NCBI RefSeq assembly: GCF_000015245.1
Contig: NC_008700.1
Span: 3,546,501 to 3,610,500 of the forward strand
Direction: 5' to 3'
Origin: Shewanella amazonensis SB2B
Lineage (GTDB): Bacteria > Pseudomonadota > Gammaproteobacteria > Enterobacterales > Shewanellaceae
DNA length: 64,000 nucleotides
Below the pieces are notes generated by a model. That model was given only the letters and a program-made list of their open reading frames with translations, was not told the origin of the DNA and did not search any database. Below are positions 1-10,129 of this stretch, in pieces. Positions within the stretch are counted from its first letter, which is position 1; the number at the start of each line of letters is the position of its first letter. Position numbers and translations under genes: made by a program.

Positions 1-855
1 CATCGGCGCCATACCGGCACCACCGCCAATAAACACCATCTCCGCGTCTGTCTCTTTGACAAAGAACTCACCAAAGGGGCCTGAAATAATCACCTTGTCG
101 CCGGGCTTTAAGTTAAAGATGTAAGAAGACATCTGTCCCGGTGGCAACTCAGGGCTTGGCGGCGTAGCAATACGCACGTTCAGCATGATACGGCCCTGCT
201 CTTCCGGATAGTTAGCCATGGAGTAGGCGCGCATGACCTCGCTATCCACTCTGGATACCAGATTAAAGAGGCCGTACTTTTCCCAGTCATCGCGGAAGAT
301 TTCTGGAATATCAAAGTCTTTGTAGTGTACTTCGTGGGCAGGGGCTTCAATCTGAATGTAACCACCGGCCTTGAAATGCACTTCTTCACCTTCGGGCACT
401 TTGAGCAGCAGCTCCTTGATGTAGGTGGCGGTGGAGCGGTTGGAAATCACCTCGCACTCCCACTTCTTCACCCCGAAGATCTCGTCATCGAGCTCAAGAT
501 CCATATCGGATTTCACCGCCACCTGACAGGCCAGACGGCAACCCTCTTTGGCCTCTTTCTTGGTGATATGGTCAAGCTCGGTGGGCAGAATATCGCCGCC
601 ACCGGACTTCACTTTTACCCGGCACTGACCGCAGGTACCGCCGCCGCCACAGGCAGAAGGCACGAAGATATTTTTGCCGGCCAGGGCGCCCAAAAGCTTG
701 CCACCGGCAGGCACGGCCACGGTTTTATCTTTATCCTCGTTAATGCGAAGCTGCACATCGCCGCTTGCCACCAATTTACTGCGGGCAATCAGGATGACTG
801 CCACCAGGATGCACACCACCACGGTGAACATACCCATTCCAATCGTCATTTCCAT
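1..855 (-). CDS. nqrF: Na+-translocating NADH:quinone reductase subunit F, C-terminus cut by window edge
   Basis: NADH-oxidising entry subunit of the Na+-pumping NQR complex at the inner membrane: NADH passes electrons to FAD, then to a [2Fe-2S] centre. Visible are an N-terminal membrane helix (about residues 4-24) and a ferredoxin domain with Cys67, Cys73 and Cys76 in the [11 protein letters not shown] pattern plus a later Cys in CRLACQV. The start of the FAD domain follows, with RAYSMAN as the FAD-binding RxYS motif and GPFGEFF further on. The start ATG at 855 has a GGAGGA ribosome site about 6 bases upstream. The NADH-binding end lies left of the window, so only about 285 of roughly 405 residues are here. 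It is the last gene of nqrABCDEF, 13 bases after nqrE. Confidence 0.97.
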   Translation of the reverse strand, partial: MEMTIGMGMFTVVVCILVAVILIARSKLVASGDVQLRINEDKDKTVAVPAGGKLLGALAGKNIFVPSACGGGGTCGQCRVKVKSGGGDILPTELDHITKKEAKEGCRLACQVAVKSDMDLELDDEIFGVKKWECEVISNRSTATYIKELLLKVPEGEEVHFKAGGYIQIEAPAHEVHYKDFDIPEIFRDDWEKYGLFNLVSRVDSEVMRAYSMANYPEEQGRIMLNVRIATPPSPELPPGQMSSYIFNLKPGDKVIISGPFGEFFVKETDAEMVFIGGGAGMAPM

Positions 856-868
856 GGATGTTCCTCCG

Positions 869-1477
869 TTACAGGCTGATACCGGCAAAGGACATAAAGC
901 CCAGCGCCATCAGCCCTGTGGTGATAAAGGTGATACCAATGCCCTGTAACCCTTCGGGAATGGCATTGAACTTGAGGCGCTCGCGAATACCGGCGAGCAG
1001 CACAATGGCCACTGCCCAGCCGGTACCGGCACCGGCGGCGAACACCGCTGACTCGGTCAGGGTATAGTCGCGGTTGGCCATAAAAATCACCCCGGCGAAG
1101 ATGGCGCAGTTAACCGTCAGCAGTGGCAGGAAGATCCCCAGGGTCTGGTACAGCACTGGCATAAAGCGGTCGAGCACCATTTCAAGGATTTGCACCAGCG
1201 CCGCAATCACCCCGATAAAGGTGATGAGCTGCAGATAGGACAAATCCAGCTCAGGGAAGCCAGCCCACGCCAGAGCACCCGGCTTAAGTACGGCCACGTA
1301 AATCAGCTGATTGAGCGGCACCGCCAGCACCATCACCACAATCACGGCAATGCCGAGACCGAGTGAGGTAGACACCTTCTTCGACACCGCGAGGAAGGTA
1401 CACATGCCCAGGAAGAAAGACAGCGCCATGTTGTCGATAAATGACGCCTGGATAAACAGATTAATGTAGTGTTCCAT
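869..1477 (-). CDS. nqrE: Na+-translocating NADH:quinone reductase subunit E
   Basis: A 202-residue integral membrane subunit of NQR with about six helices. The N-terminus [20 protein letters not shown] and the pattern [14 protein letters not shown] are typical of the NqrE/RnfA family. In that family conserved Cys residues of NqrD and NqrE bind an intramembrane iron-sulfur centre; Cys26 (in FLGMCTFLA) and Cys120 or so (in VNCAIF) are present here. The gene sits between nqrD and nqrF, so this is NqrE and not RnfA. Length matches the family (about 198-202). Confidence 0.97.
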   Translation of the reverse strand: MEHYINLFIQASFIDNMALSFFLGMCTFLAVSKKVSTSLGLGIAVIVVMVLAVPLNQLIYVAVLKPGALAWAGFPELDLSYLQLITFIGVIAALVQILEMVLDRFMPVLYQTLGIFLPLLTVNCAIFAGVIFMANRDYTLTESAVFAAGAGTGWAVAIVLLAGIRERLKFNAIPEGLQGIGITFITTGLMALGFMSFAGISL

Positions 1478-1487
1478 GACGTTATCC

Positions 1488-2114
1488 TCAGGCCTTGGCG
1501 CGCTTGCGCTGAGCTATGTTAACCACCCAGATAATCACGCCAATCAGGAAGAAGGCGCTGGGAGGCAGCTTGAACATCTCATTGGGCAAATACCAGCCGC
1601 CCTGCTCAATGGTCTTCAAAATGCTGTGACCAAACAGGGTGCCCGAGCCCAAAAGCTCGCGCACAAAGGCGACGCTCAACAGGATAAAGCCGTAACCGGC
1701 GGCATTGCCGATGGCATCCATCACCGACAGGTGTGGCGGCTCTTTCATGGCAAAGGCTTCGGCGCGGCCCATCACAATACAGTTGGTGATAATCAGACTC
1801 ACAAACACCGACAGCTGCTTGGATAAGTCCGGCGCCACGTCCTGAAGCACCATATCCACCACAATCACCAGCGAGGCGATAATGGTCATCTGGGCGATGA
1901 TGCGCACGCTGTTGGGGATAAAGGCGCGAATAAGCGAGATAAAGAAGTTGGAGCACACCAACACAAAGGTCACCGCCAGTGTCATCACCAGCGCGGTTTG
2001 CATGGAGTTACTCACCGCCAGGGCCGAACAGACCCCCAGCACCTGCATGGCCACCGGGTTATTGGCAAACACCGGGCGCATCAGGAGTTCACGATTGGAT
2101 AATACTGCGCTCAT
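1488..2114 (-). CDS. nqrD: Na+-translocating NADH:quinone reductase subunit D
   Basis: A 208-residue membrane subunit, paralogous to NqrE and RnfE, with six predicted helices and inverted topology relative to NqrE. The cysteines in [12 protein letters not shown] and [14 protein letters not shown] are the family's paired half-motifs that contribute to the membrane-embedded Fe-S centre. It follows nqrC by one base and precedes nqrE by 10 bases, so translation is probably coupled. Full length, nothing unusual. Confidence 0.97.
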   Translation of the reverse strand: MSAVLSNRELLMRPVFANNPVAMQVLGVCSALAVSNSMQTALVMTLAVTFVLVCSNFFISLIRAFIPNSVRIIAQMTIIASLVIVVDMVLQDVAPDLSKQLSVFVSLIITNCIVMGRAEAFAMKEPPHLSVMDAIGNAAGYGFILLSVAFVRELLGSGTLFGHSILKTIEQGGWYLPNEMFKLPPSAFFLIGVIIWVVNIAQRKRAKA

Positions 2115-2115
2115 C

Positions 2116-2880
2116 TCACACCCCCGCCGCTTTCAGTTTGCCCAGCGCGGCTTCAAAGCCTTCGGGGCCAAACCAGAACTGCACCGCCTTGGCCACGCCC
2201 GCACCTGTGCGGGTGGCACCGCTCACGCCATCCACGGCGCTCAAATCACCGGCCTTGGCTTCGCCCTTCACAATCTTGAAGGCCACATCGCCCTTGGCGT
2301 TGAAGATTTGCTTACCCTGCCACTTGGCGAGCCAGTCGTCGTGATTGATAAAGTCGCCGATACCCGGGGTTTCACCGTGCTCGTAAAACACAGCGCCCGT
2401 GATGGTGTTGAAGTCGGCCTTCACCCCCACAAAGCCGTAGATAATCGACCACAGCCCCTTGCCGTACACCGGCAGCACCAGTGCCTGCAGCTCGCCCTTG
2501 TCGTCCAGCACCTTGAAGATGCGGATTTCGTTGGCGCGGGTCTTGATGCGGGCCGTGTCTTTGGCAATCTTGCTGGAAGTCTCCGGGTTGATGGCCGCCA
2601 TGCGCTCGTCATAGTCGAGAATGTTGTCGCGCTCATGCAGCTCGCCTGTGGCGAGGTTTACCATCACCGGGCGAACCCGCGCTTCGAAGGTGGCTTTGAC
2701 ATCACTGACATCCTTGATGTCGGCGGCAATCAGCACGTTTTGCATCAGCTCGTTGCGCTTTTTCACCAACTTGCGCTCCTTGAGCACATCGGCGGTGCCG
2801 GTGATCATAAAGGAGCACACCAGGCACAGAACGACCGTGAAGGTCATGGTGCCGAGAACACTGTCTTTGTTAAAGGCCAT
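2116..2880 (-). CDS. nqrC: Na+-translocating NADH:quinone reductase subunit C
   Basis: NqrC, 254 residues: one N-terminal membrane helix (about residues 10-28) and a periplasmic FMN domain. The covalent flavinylation motif S-G-A-T is visible in [12 protein letters not shown], with the acceptor Thr at about residue 223, as in characterised NqrC proteins. This Thr is modified in the family by ApbE (Ftp) flavin transferase, which is not encoded in the window. The start overlaps the end of nqrB by 11 bases, which suggests translational coupling. Confidence 0.97.
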   Translation of the reverse strand: MAFNKDSVLGTMTFTVVLCLVCSFMITGTADVLKERKLVKKRNELMQNVLIAADIKDVSDVKATFEARVRPVMVNLATGELHERDNILDYDERMAAINPETSSKIAKDTARIKTRANEIRIFKVLDDKGELQALVLPVYGKGLWSIIYGFVGVKADFNTITGAVFYEHGETPGIGDFINHDDWLAKWQGKQIFNAKGDVAFKIVKGEAKAGDLSAVDGVSGATRTGAGVAKAVQFWFGPEGFEAALGKLKAAGV

Positions 2881-4084
2881 TGCGCTTCAGCCTCCGTTTG
2901 ATATTGAATCTTGCCACCAGCGAATCCAGCACAGGCGCCCACAGGTTGGCGAACAGAATCGCCAGCATGATGCCCTCGGGCTGCTTGACGTTGGCAACGC
3001 GGATAAGAATGGTCATGGCGCCCACCAGGATACCGAACATCAGCTTGCCGGGACGGGTGTAGGCGGTGGTCACAGGGTCGGTTGCCATAAACATCATCCC
3101 CAGCGCAAAGCCGCCGGTCACCAGATGCCAGGTCCAGGGCATGGCCGCCATGGCGTTTTTACCGTCGCCAAACACATTGAACAGCAGGGAAGTGGCAATG
3201 GCACCCACAAGTACGCCCACCACGATGCGCCAGTCGGCGAGACGGGTAAGGATAAGCAAGAGACCACCGGCAAAAATCGCCAGCGCCGAGGTTTCACCAA
3301 TGGCACCCACTTCGAAGCCTAAGAAGGCATCCCACCAGGCGGCGTCGTTAAAGGCGTGGTACCAGGGGTACTCGGCAAACTTCATCTTGTTGGCCGCAAC
3401 CTGCGCCAGGGTGGTGGCCGAGCTGTAACCATCCACCGCCACCAGCTGCGCCGAAGTAGTCACTTCGCTTGGGTAGGCAAAATAGATAAAGGCCAGGCCC
3501 GCCAGCGCGGGATTCAGGAAGTTGTAACCCATGCCACCGAAGAGCTCTTTGGCCACCACAACGCCAAAGCTGATGCCCATCACCACCAGCCACAGGCTGA
3601 TATTGGCGGGCAAACACAGGCTGAACAGCAGCGCGGTAACAAAGAAGCCTTCCTGCATTTCCTGGCGTCTTGCCCTGGCAAACACCATTTCCCAGAACAT
3701 GGTGGTAACGAGCGCCGCGAGATAAATCGGCAGGTAGTAAATCAGGCCGTAAGCCATCAGACCAAAGATGCCGGTGCTTTCAGTCAGGCCGCCGAAGATG
3801 GCGCTGTAAAAGCCCTGATGCCAGTTATCCAGTGGCGCGCTGCCCGCCAGTATGGCGATTTGCGCCTGCAGCCCGGTGTTATAAATGCCAAACAGGATGG
3901 CAGGCAGCAGACACAGGCCCACCAGGGTCATGGTGCGCTTCACTTCAATGGCATCACGCACGTGCACCCTATCCTGGGTGCTGGCGCCATGGCCGATAAA
4001 CAGCGAGCGGAAAAAGTCTTTCATCGTGTGTCCGGGAGCGTAGTAAGCGTCCTGGGCACTGGGTTTCTTTGTGGGCTTGCTCAT
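2870..4084 (-). CDS. nqrB: Na+-translocating NADH:quinone reductase subunit B
   Basis: NqrB, 404 residues, the large membrane subunit that carries a covalent FMN and riboflavin and forms much of the Na+ path. About ten hydrophobic segments are visible. The flavinylation motif S-S-A-T lies in DGYSSATTLAQ, with the acceptor Thr at about residue 224. The N-terminal cytoplasmic arm (about residues 1-50) and RVHVRDAIEVKRTM are typical. It starts in the stop codon of nqrA (1-base overlap) and overlaps nqrC by 11 bases, within a tightly packed operon. Confidence 0.97.
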   Translation of the reverse strand: MSKPTKKPSAQDAYYAPGHTMKDFFRSLFIGHGASTQDRVHVRDAIEVKRTMTLVGLCLLPAILFGIYNTGLQAQIAILAGSAPLDNWHQGFYSAIFGGLTESTGIFGLMAYGLIYYLPIYLAALVTTMFWEMVFARARRQEMQEGFFVTALLFSLCLPANISLWLVVMGISFGVVVAKELFGGMGYNFLNPALAGLAFIYFAYPSEVTTSAQLVAVDGYSSATTLAQVAANKMKFAEYPWYHAFNDAAWWDAFLGFEVGAIGETSALAIFAGGLLLILTRLADWRIVVGVLVGAIATSLLFNVFGDGKNAMAAMPWTWHLVTGGFALGMMFMATDPVTTAYTRPGKLMFGILVGAMTILIRVANVKQPEGIMLAILFANLWAPVLDSLVARFNIKRRLKRNGL

Positions 4085-5451
4085 TAGCCTTCCCTCTCGA
4101 TAATCGTCAGGCAGGCGCGAAGCTCCTGGCCAAAATCGTACTTACTGGGGCACACGAAGGTGCACAGCGCCAAATCTTCTTCATCCAGCTCCAGCGCGCC
4201 CAAAAGCTGCGCCTCGTCGGTGTCACGTACCACCAGATCCCGCACCAGCAGAGTGGGCAGAATATCCAGCGGCATCACCCGGTCCAGCTGACCGAAGGCC
4301 ATCATGGCACGCTTGGCACCGCCGGTATGGGTGGTCATGTCGTAGAGCTTTTTGGGCAAAAAACGCGACAGCACAGTACGGGTGATGGAGAACTTGTCCC
4401 GGCCAAGGCGAACCCAGGGCAGGAATTGCTCGCTGTCATCTTCGGTAACAACCGAAATCTGTGGATGGAAGCGACCGAGAAAATCAAAGGCGCCGCGGGC
4501 GGTATGGCCAGAAAGCACTGAGCCGGATACCACGCGGGAATGTACCTCGTCTTTGAGCTCACCCTTCACCAGATCGCTGACCTTGGCACCCAGCACTGTG
4601 GCAATCAGCCTTGGCTTAAGCACATTGGGGCCGGCAAGGGACACGATGCGGCGGTTATCCAGCTGTCCCGTGGTAAAGAGGCGACCGACGGCCATCACGT
4701 CCTGATAGCCTATGTGCCACACCTGACGCTCCATGCTGACGGGCATCAGCATATGAATGTGAGTGCCCACTAACCCAGCAGGGTGCACACCCTGGAATCT
4801 GTGGGTTTGCACCCGCGGCAGTTCGGCACCCGGCAGCAGCTCATGATTACCGTCCTGACACAAAAACACAGGCCCGTCGGTGAGGTGAGTAAGTACCTGC
4901 ATACCGGCGGCGAATGCATCCACATCGGTATTGATAATAATGCGCGGATCAGCGGCCAGCGGATTGGTGTCAACCGCCGTAACAAACAGACCGGCAGGCG
5001 CTGAGCCCGGTTTGGGCGCGCGGGAGAATGGACGGGTGCGAAGTGCGGTCCACAAACCACTTTGCAGCAGTTTGTCCTGCACCTGCTCTCGGGACAGGGC
5101 GGCAAGGTTTGCCTCAACGCCAAAGTCGATGCTCTCATCAGAGCCATCACAATCGATGACCACCGACAGCAGCAAGCGTTTGTCGCCTCTGTGGATAGCA
5201 GACACAATCCCGGCGCAGGGCGCGGTAAAGCGCACACCCGGGTTGCTCTTGTCTTCAAACAGCGCCTGACCCTTGATGACCCGCTCGCCCTCTTCCACCA
5301 GCATGGAAGGCTTAAGCCCCACATACTCCTTGCCAAGCAAGGCCAATTGGGAAGGTTTGGCGGCTATGTCTATCTCTTGCCTTGGCGCACCTGCAATGGG
5401 CACATCCAGGCCCTTTTTCACTGTGATTATCGCTTCGGAATAATCTGCCAT
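4084..5451 (-). CDS. nqrA: Na+-translocating NADH:quinone reductase subunit A
   Basis: NqrA, about 455 residues from the ATG at 5451. It is the cytoplasmic, cofactor-free subunit implicated in quinone binding. The start is set by family alignment: IITVKKGLDVPIAG is the usual N-terminus and follows six residues after this ATG. An upstream in-frame GTG at 5508 would add 19 residues without family support. NqrA is the promoter-proximal gene of the operon, so nqr transcription begins somewhere in the AT-rich stretch right of 5451. The ribosome site is weak (an AGAGAG-like stretch about 12 bases upstream). Confidence 0.95.
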   Translation of the reverse strand: MADYSEAIITVKKGLDVPIAGAPRQEIDIAAKPSQLALLGKEYVGLKPSMLVEEGERVIKGQALFEDKSNPGVRFTAPCAGIVSAIHRGDKRLLLSVVIDCDGSDESIDFGVEANLAALSREQVQDKLLQSGLWTALRTRPFSRAPKPGSAPAGLFVTAVDTNPLAADPRIIINTDVDAFAAGMQVLTHLTDGPVFLCQDGNHELLPGAELPRVQTHRFQGVHPAGLVGTHIHMLMPVSMERQVWHIGYQDVMAVGRLFTTGQLDNRRIVSLAGPNVLKPRLIATVLGAKVSDLVKGELKDEVHSRVVSGSVLSGHTARGAFDFLGRFHPQISVVTEDDSEQFLPWVRLGRDKFSITRTVLSRFLPKKLYDMTTHTGGAKRAMMAFGQLDRVMPLDILPTLLVRDLVVRDTDEAQLLGALELDEEDLALCTFVCPSKYDFGQELRACLTIIEREG

Positions 5452-6508
5452 GATTGCGGTCGCTCTCTTGGAAAATACACTGCGAGCGATCGTACCCAGT
5501 TGAGACACAAAATTCCGTCAGCCACATCACAAATGGCTTAAATATGAAATTTAACTACAAAATAGCCCAAATTCCCGTAAATCCGGCGATGAAACGTCCT
5601 GTCACCATGCCATTTTGTCATAAAGTTACATAAATTCAGCTAAAATTAATAATATAAAATATTTAGAATTAACAGCTAGATAGGCAATAACACATGCGCC
5701 AGATCACGCAATTTTGCGACGGCACAGTGCCCGATTTGATGAAAAGCAACGCCAACCCTCTTGTGCGTTGAATAGCAAAACGGCGGGTGATCCAAATCCC
5801 AATTCCAACAGAAAGCCTGTGTGACCGCTCAGGCACCCCTTGGCATTTCCATGACCCCCGCCCCGAAAATGCCCCAAAATGATGCAACCCAAAACTTATC
5901 ATTCGTGAGTTGTATAGAATCAAAGGGAATAATAAAACCGGCAGACCAGACCCACTTTCCGCGGCTCACGCTTTGTGATCCCAAAATAACAAGCAGGGTT
6001 CAGCGATACCCGCCGTTAAGCTGAATGTCTGGGGTGAAGCCAGGCTCTCACCCGCCTGAGTTCGCCGGTTTAGGCCACACAAACAACACCTACCCATAAA
6101 GCAATAAGCTGTTAGCCGGGAAAAAGGTGAATTTTCCCGTCTGCTTCACCCGGAAAAAACAGCGGCTGCTGAGGAAAAAGGCGAGTCAGAATTAACGCGC
6201 TTCCCCATGATCAGTGCAGTTAAATAAAGAGAACGACCTCGCCCGATACTATGCGGATGATGGGCGTCAGCTCAGACGCATCCCCTACGGCCAATAGGGT
6301 TTTCCACCGCCCTTGGCGATTGGTCGATTTTTAAATGACCTCAGTGAAAAACAAGAATCAATTTCATTTAACTCCTTCATTTTTCAGGCGCTCATCAACC
6401 TCTAAAGCGCGCTTAACCGCTGCGGCTTTTTAAAAGTCACTGGTTAAATTTCAAACTGAGAAGCAGATCACGCTCAAAAACATGATCTCTGTCTACAAAC
6501 CTCTCTGA
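5452..6508. other. Long non-coding gap between divergent nqr and nap operons
   Basis: About 1.05 kb with no convincing gene on either strand; the short open frames are unlike any family I know and have no good ribosome sites. The nqr side (5560-5690) is very AT-rich and probably holds the nqrA promoter. The middle has several imperfect inverted repeats: GGTGAA (6126-6131) with TTCACC (6145-6150); GCGTC (6264-6268) with GACGC (6275-6279); and CCCTA (6283-6287) with TAGGG (6295-6299) followed by TTTT. The last resembles a weak terminator, so a small RNA is conceivable but not shown. No tRNA or known riboswitch is recognisable. Confidence 0.6.
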
Positions 6509-6531
6509 TACCTCCTAGTGGGTATACCCAC
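6509..6531 (+). promoter_or_regulatory. Likely NarP binding site (7-2-7 inverted heptamers) upstream of nap
   Basis: TACCTCC, two bases, then GTGGGTA (6509-6524) is an inverted pair of heptamers in the 7-2-7 arrangement used by NarP/NarL. Each heptamer matches the TACYYMT consensus at six of seven positions. A third direct heptamer, TACCCAC, follows at 6525-6531. The site lies about 85-105 bases upstream of napD, where a nitrate-responsive activator would be expected. Shewanella uses NarQ-NarP to control nap. The motif match is seen; binding is inferred. Confidence 0.6.
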
Positions 6532-6613
6532 AAAATTAGCAAGGTCTAGACTCGGAGTTAATTCAAGGCCCCCGGGTCAGCGTTGCTGTTCCCGGTTGTA
6601 ACGAGCAAACGTC

Positions 6614-6883
6614 ATGACACAGGAATATCACGTCACCAGTCTGGTGGTGCATGCCGCCCCCAGCCAGGCCAATGTCATCAGTGATGCCATTGACGCCCTG
6701 CCCGGCGCCGAGGTTCATGCCACCAGTCCCGAAGGCAAGTTGGTCGTCACCCTGGAAGGGTCAACCCAGCGAGCCATTCTCGACAATGTCGAGGCCATCA
6801 ATGCCCTTAACGGGGTGCTATCCAGCAGTCTGATCTATCACCAATCAGAGCAAGAACAACAAGTGAGTGAGGAAACACCATGA
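6614..6883 (+). CDS. napD: NapD, chaperone for periplasmic nitrate reductase NapA
   Basis: An 89-residue cytoplasmic protein with the NapD fold. It starts with [13 protein letters not shown] and has the conserved pattern of a short ferredoxin-like alpha/beta protein. NapD binds the Tat signal peptide of NapA and holds back export until the molybdenum cofactor is in. It is the first gene of napDAGHB. Its stop overlaps the start of napA by four bases (ATGA), consistent with coupled synthesis of chaperone and client. Length is normal for the family. Confidence 0.92.
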   Translation: MTQEYHVTSLVVHAAPSQANVISDAIDALPGAEVHATSPEGKLVVTLEGSTQRAILDNVEAINALNGVLSSSLIYHQSEQEQQVSEETP

Positions 6884-9363
6884 GCATAAGCCGTCGCGAG
6901 TTTCTTAAAGCCAATGCCGCCGTGGCTGCGGCCACGGCAGTGGGTGTCACTCTGCCAGTGAAAGTGGTTGAAGCCGCTGAGCAGAAGGACAACATCAAAT
7001 GGGACAAGGCCCCCTGCCGTTTCTGTGGCGTGGGCTGTTCGGTGCTGGTTGGCACCCGGGACGGCAAAGTGGTTGCCACCAAGGGCGACCCCGAAAGCCC
7101 GGTCAACAAGGGCCTGAACTGTATCAAGGGCTACTTCCTGTCGAAAATCATGTACGGCAAAGACCGTCTGGACACGCCGCTTTTGCGCATGAAAGATGGC
7201 AAGTACGACAAGAACGGCGAATTCACCCCGGTGAGCTGGGACGTGGCGCTGGACACCATGGCCGACAAGTGGAAAGCCAGCCTCAAGGCCAAGGGTCCAA
7301 CCTCTGTAGGTATGTTCGGATCGGGCCAGTGGACCATCTGGGAAGGCTATGCCGCCGCCAAACTGCACAAGGCCGGTTTCCTCACCAATAACATCGACCC
7401 CAATGCCCGTCACTGCATGGCCTCGGCCGTAGGCGCCTTTATGCGTACCTTCGGTATTGACGAGCCCATGGGCTGCTATGACGACCTCGAAGCCGCCGAC
7501 CACTTTGTGCTCTGGGGCGCCAACATGGCCGAGATGCACCCGATCCTGTGGGCGCGCCTGTCTGACCGTCGCCTGAGCAATCCCAACGGCAAGGTGCATG
7601 TGCTCTCTACCTTCGAGAACCGCTCCTTCGATCTGGCCGATAACCCCATGGTATTCCGTCCGCAAACGGACATGATTATCCTGAACTTTATCGCCAACTA
7701 CATCATCCAGAACAAGGCGGTAAACAAGGACTTTGTCAGCAAGCACACCAACTTCGCTTTGGGTGTGACCGACATAGGTTATGGTCTGCGCCCTGACCAT
7801 CCGCTGGAGATGAAGGCCAAGAACCCAGGCAACGGCAAATCCACCCCGATTTCCTTCGACGAATACGCCAAGTTTGTCAGCACCTATACCCTGGAATACG
7901 CCAGCGAAATGAGTGGTGTACCGGCAGAGCGTTTGGTTGAGTTGGCCAAGGCCTATGCCGACCCAAGCGTGAAGGTGATGAGCCTGTGGACCATGGGGGT
8001 GAACCAGCACGTGCGTGGTGTGTGGACCAACAACATGATCTACAACATCCACCTGCTGACCGGCAAAATCGCCACCCCGGGCAACAGCCCCTTCTCACTC
8101 ACCGGTCAGCCATCGGCCTGTGGTACCGCCCGTGAAGTGGGTACCTTTGCCCACCGTCTGCCCGCCGACATGGTGGTGGCCAACGACAAGCACCGCGCCA
8201 TTACCGAAAAACTCTGGCAGCTGCCGGAAGGCACCATTCCGCCCAAGCCCGGCTTCCACGCCGTGCTGCAAAGCCGGATGCTCAAAGACGGCAAGCTGAA
8301 CTGTTACTGGACCATGTGTACCAACAATATGCAGGCCGGTCCCAACATCAACGATGAAATCTACCCGGGCTTCCGTAACCCGGAAAACTTCATCGTGGTA
8401 TCAGACCCTTACCCAACGGTGACTGCCATGGCCGCCGACCTGATTCTGCCTACCGCCATGTGGGTGGAAAAAGAAGGTGCCTACGGTAACGCCGAGCGCC
8501 GTACCCATATGTGGCACCAGCAGGTGAAGGCACCGGAAGGCGCCAAGTCTGATCTGTGGCAGCTGATGGAATTCGCCAAGCGCTTCACCGTGGATGAAGT
8601 CTGGCCCGCCGAGCTGCTGGCCAAGAAGCCAGAATACGCCGGTAAGACCCTGTATCAGGTGCTGTTTGCCAACGGCGTTATCGACAAGTATCCAATCTCT
8701 GACTGCAAGGGCGAGCTGAACGATGAGTCCGAGCACTTCGGCTTCTACGTACAGAAGGGCATTTTCGAAGAATATGCCGCCTTCGGTCGCGGCAAGGCCC
8801 ACGATCTGGCAGCCTTCGACGACTACCACGCCAGCAGAGGTCTGCGCTGGCCAGTGGTGGATGGCAAGGAAACCCTGCGCCGCTTCGTTGAGGGTTCCGA
8901 CCCCTATGTGAAGGCCGGTGAAGGCTTTAAGTTCTACGGTAAGCCCGATGGCAAGGCGGTGATTTTCGCCCTGCCTTACGAGCCAGCCGCCGAAGAGCCG
9001 AACGATGAATACGATCTGTGGATGAGCACAGGCCGGGTACTGGAACACTGGCACACCGCCTCCATGACAGCACGGGTACCTGAGCTCTACCGCGCTTACC
9101 CTGACGCGCAGATCTTTATGCACCCTGAAGACGCCAAGGCCCGTGGCCTGAACCGTGGCGACGAGGTAATAGTGGCCTCTCCACGGGGTGAAGTGAAGAC
9201 ACGTGTCGAAACCAAGGGCCGCAACAAGCCACCCCGTGGCGTGGTGTTTATGCCCTTCTTCGACGCCCGTCAGCTGGTGAACAAGCTGCTGCTGGACGCG
9301 ACCGATCCTCTGTCAAAAGAGACAGACTTCAAGAAGTGTCCGGTGAAGGTGATGAAGGCCTGA
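6880..9363 (+). CDS. napA: Periplasmic nitrate reductase catalytic subunit NapA
   Basis: NapA, 827 residues, reduces nitrate to nitrite in the periplasm with a bis-MGD molybdenum cofactor and one [4Fe-4S] cluster. The Tat signal has the twin arginine in SRREFLKA and an Ala-rich core ending near VEAAE (residue 33). Cluster cysteines are Cys46, Cys49, Cys53 and Cys81 (CRFCGVGC...LNCIKG). Cys179 in [10 protein letters not shown] is the family's Mo ligand. The C-terminus carries the molybdopterin-dinucleotide binding domain. Length and motifs match the family. The operon has no napC; in Shewanella the tetraheme CymA usually supplies electrons. Confidence 0.98.
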   Translation: MSISRREFLKANAAVAAATAVGVTLPVKVVEAAEQKDNIKWDKAPCRFCGVGCSVLVGTRDGKVVATKGDPESPVNKGLNCIKGYFLSKIMYGKDRLDTPLLRMKDGKYDKNGEFTPVSWDVALDTMADKWKASLKAKGPTSVGMFGSGQWTIWEGYAAAKLHKAGFLTNNIDPNARHCMASAVGAFMRTFGIDEPMGCYDDLEAADHFVLWGANMAEMHPILWARLSDRRLSNPNGKVHVLSTFENRSFDLADNPMVFRPQTDMIILNFIANYIIQNKAVNKDFVSKHTNFALGVTDIGYGLRPDHPLEMKAKNPGNGKSTPISFDEYAKFVSTYTLEYASEMSGVPAERLVELAKAYADPSVKVMSLWTMGVNQHVRGVWTNNMIYNIHLLTGKIATPGNSPFSLTGQPSACGTAREVGTFAHRLPADMVVANDKHRAITEKLWQLPEGTIPPKPGFHAVLQSRMLKDGKLNCYWTMCTNNMQAGPNINDEIYPGFRNPENFIVVSDPYPTVTAMAADLILPTAMWVEKEGAYGNAERRTHMWHQQVKAPEGAKSDLWQLMEFAKRFTVDEVWPAELLAKKPEYAGKTLYQVLFANGVIDKYPISDCKGELNDESEHFGFYVQKGIFEEYAAFGRGKAHDLAAFDDYHASRGLRWPVVDGKETLRRFVEGSDPYVKAGEGFKFYGKPDGKAVIFALPYEPAAEEPNDEYDLWMSTGRVLEHWHTASMTARVPELYRAYPDAQIFMHPEDAKARGLNRGDEVIVASPRGEVKTRVETKGRNKPPRGVVFMPFFDARQLVNKLLLDATDPLSKETDFKKCPVKVMKA

Positions 9364-9403
9364 TAAGGCCGGAATACGCCAAGGCCGTGAACGGGAGAGC
9401 ACT

Positions 9404-10129
9404 ATGATGACCAGACAACAGAGTAAGACCCAAGGCATTAACCGGCGCCAATTTCTGGCGACGACCGCCCGGCTGTCCTGCGCTGTTGCTCTGGCCGGAG
9501 GCGGCATTGCCACAGTTGCCAAATCGCAGCCACTGGGTCCCCAGGCCATCAGGCCGCCGGGGGCACTGGCCGAGCAGGATTTTCTGTCGGCCTGTGTGCG
9601 CTGTGGTTTGTGTGTTGAGGCTTGCCCCTACGATACCCTGAAACTCGCCCGCTGGTTTGAGCAGGCGCCCACCGGCACGCCCTGGTTCGAGGCCCGCAAG
9701 GTGCCCTGCGAGATGTGTGATGATATCCCCTGCATCAAGGCCTGTCCCAGCGGCGCCCTCGAGCAGGCACTCACCGACATCGACCAGGCGAAAATGGGCA
9801 TTGCTGTACTGATTGATGAGAAAAACTGCCTGAACTTCAAAGGGCTCAGATGCGATGTCTGTTATCGGGTTTGCCCGCTGATTGACAATGCCATCACCCT
9901 TGAGCGTTCACGCAATGAACGCAGCGGCCATCACGCCATGTTTATTCCTGTCGTTAACCCGGATACCTGCACCGGCTGCGGCAAGTGTGAACATGCCTGT
10001 GTACTGGACGAGGCGGCCATCAAGGTACTGCCACCCCATATCGCCATGGGTAAAACCGCCGATCACGACACCTATTTCAATACCGAAAGCACCACCCTTG
10101 AAATGCTGAACAAGGGGTTTGAACTATGA
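9404..10129 (+). CDS. napG: NapG, periplasmic ferredoxin-type protein of nitrate reductase
   Basis: A 241-residue Tat-exported polyferredoxin; the signal has INRRQFLATTARLSCAVALA. Four [4Fe-4S] sites are visible: CVRCGLCVEACP, CEMCDDIPCIKACP, CDVCYRVCP and CTGCGKCEHAC. In the family NapG works with the membrane protein NapH as a quinol dehydrogenase module feeding NapB/NapA. It lies 40 bases after napA, with a GGGAG-like ribosome site (9391-9396), and overlaps napH by four bases. Confidence 0.95.
   Translation: MMTRQQSKTQGINRRQFLATTARLSCAVALAGGGIATVAKSQPLGPQAIRPPGALAEQDFLSACVRCGLCVEACPYDTLKLARWFEQAPTGTPWFEARKVPCEMCDDIPCIKACPSGALEQALTDIDQAKMGIAVLIDEKNCLNFKGLRCDVCYRVCPLIDNAITLERSRNERSGHHAMFIPVVNPDTCTGCGKCEHACVLDEAAIKVLPPHIAMGKTADHDTYFNTESTTLEMLNKGFEL

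Noticed and set aside
5821..6024. 67-residue frame in the nqr-nap gap
   Set aside because: No ribosome site and no recognisable family; the region lacks coding character.
6838..8052. Long open frame antisense to napA
   Set aside because: Shadow of a GC-biased real gene; composition is low-complexity His/Gly and it has no start signal.
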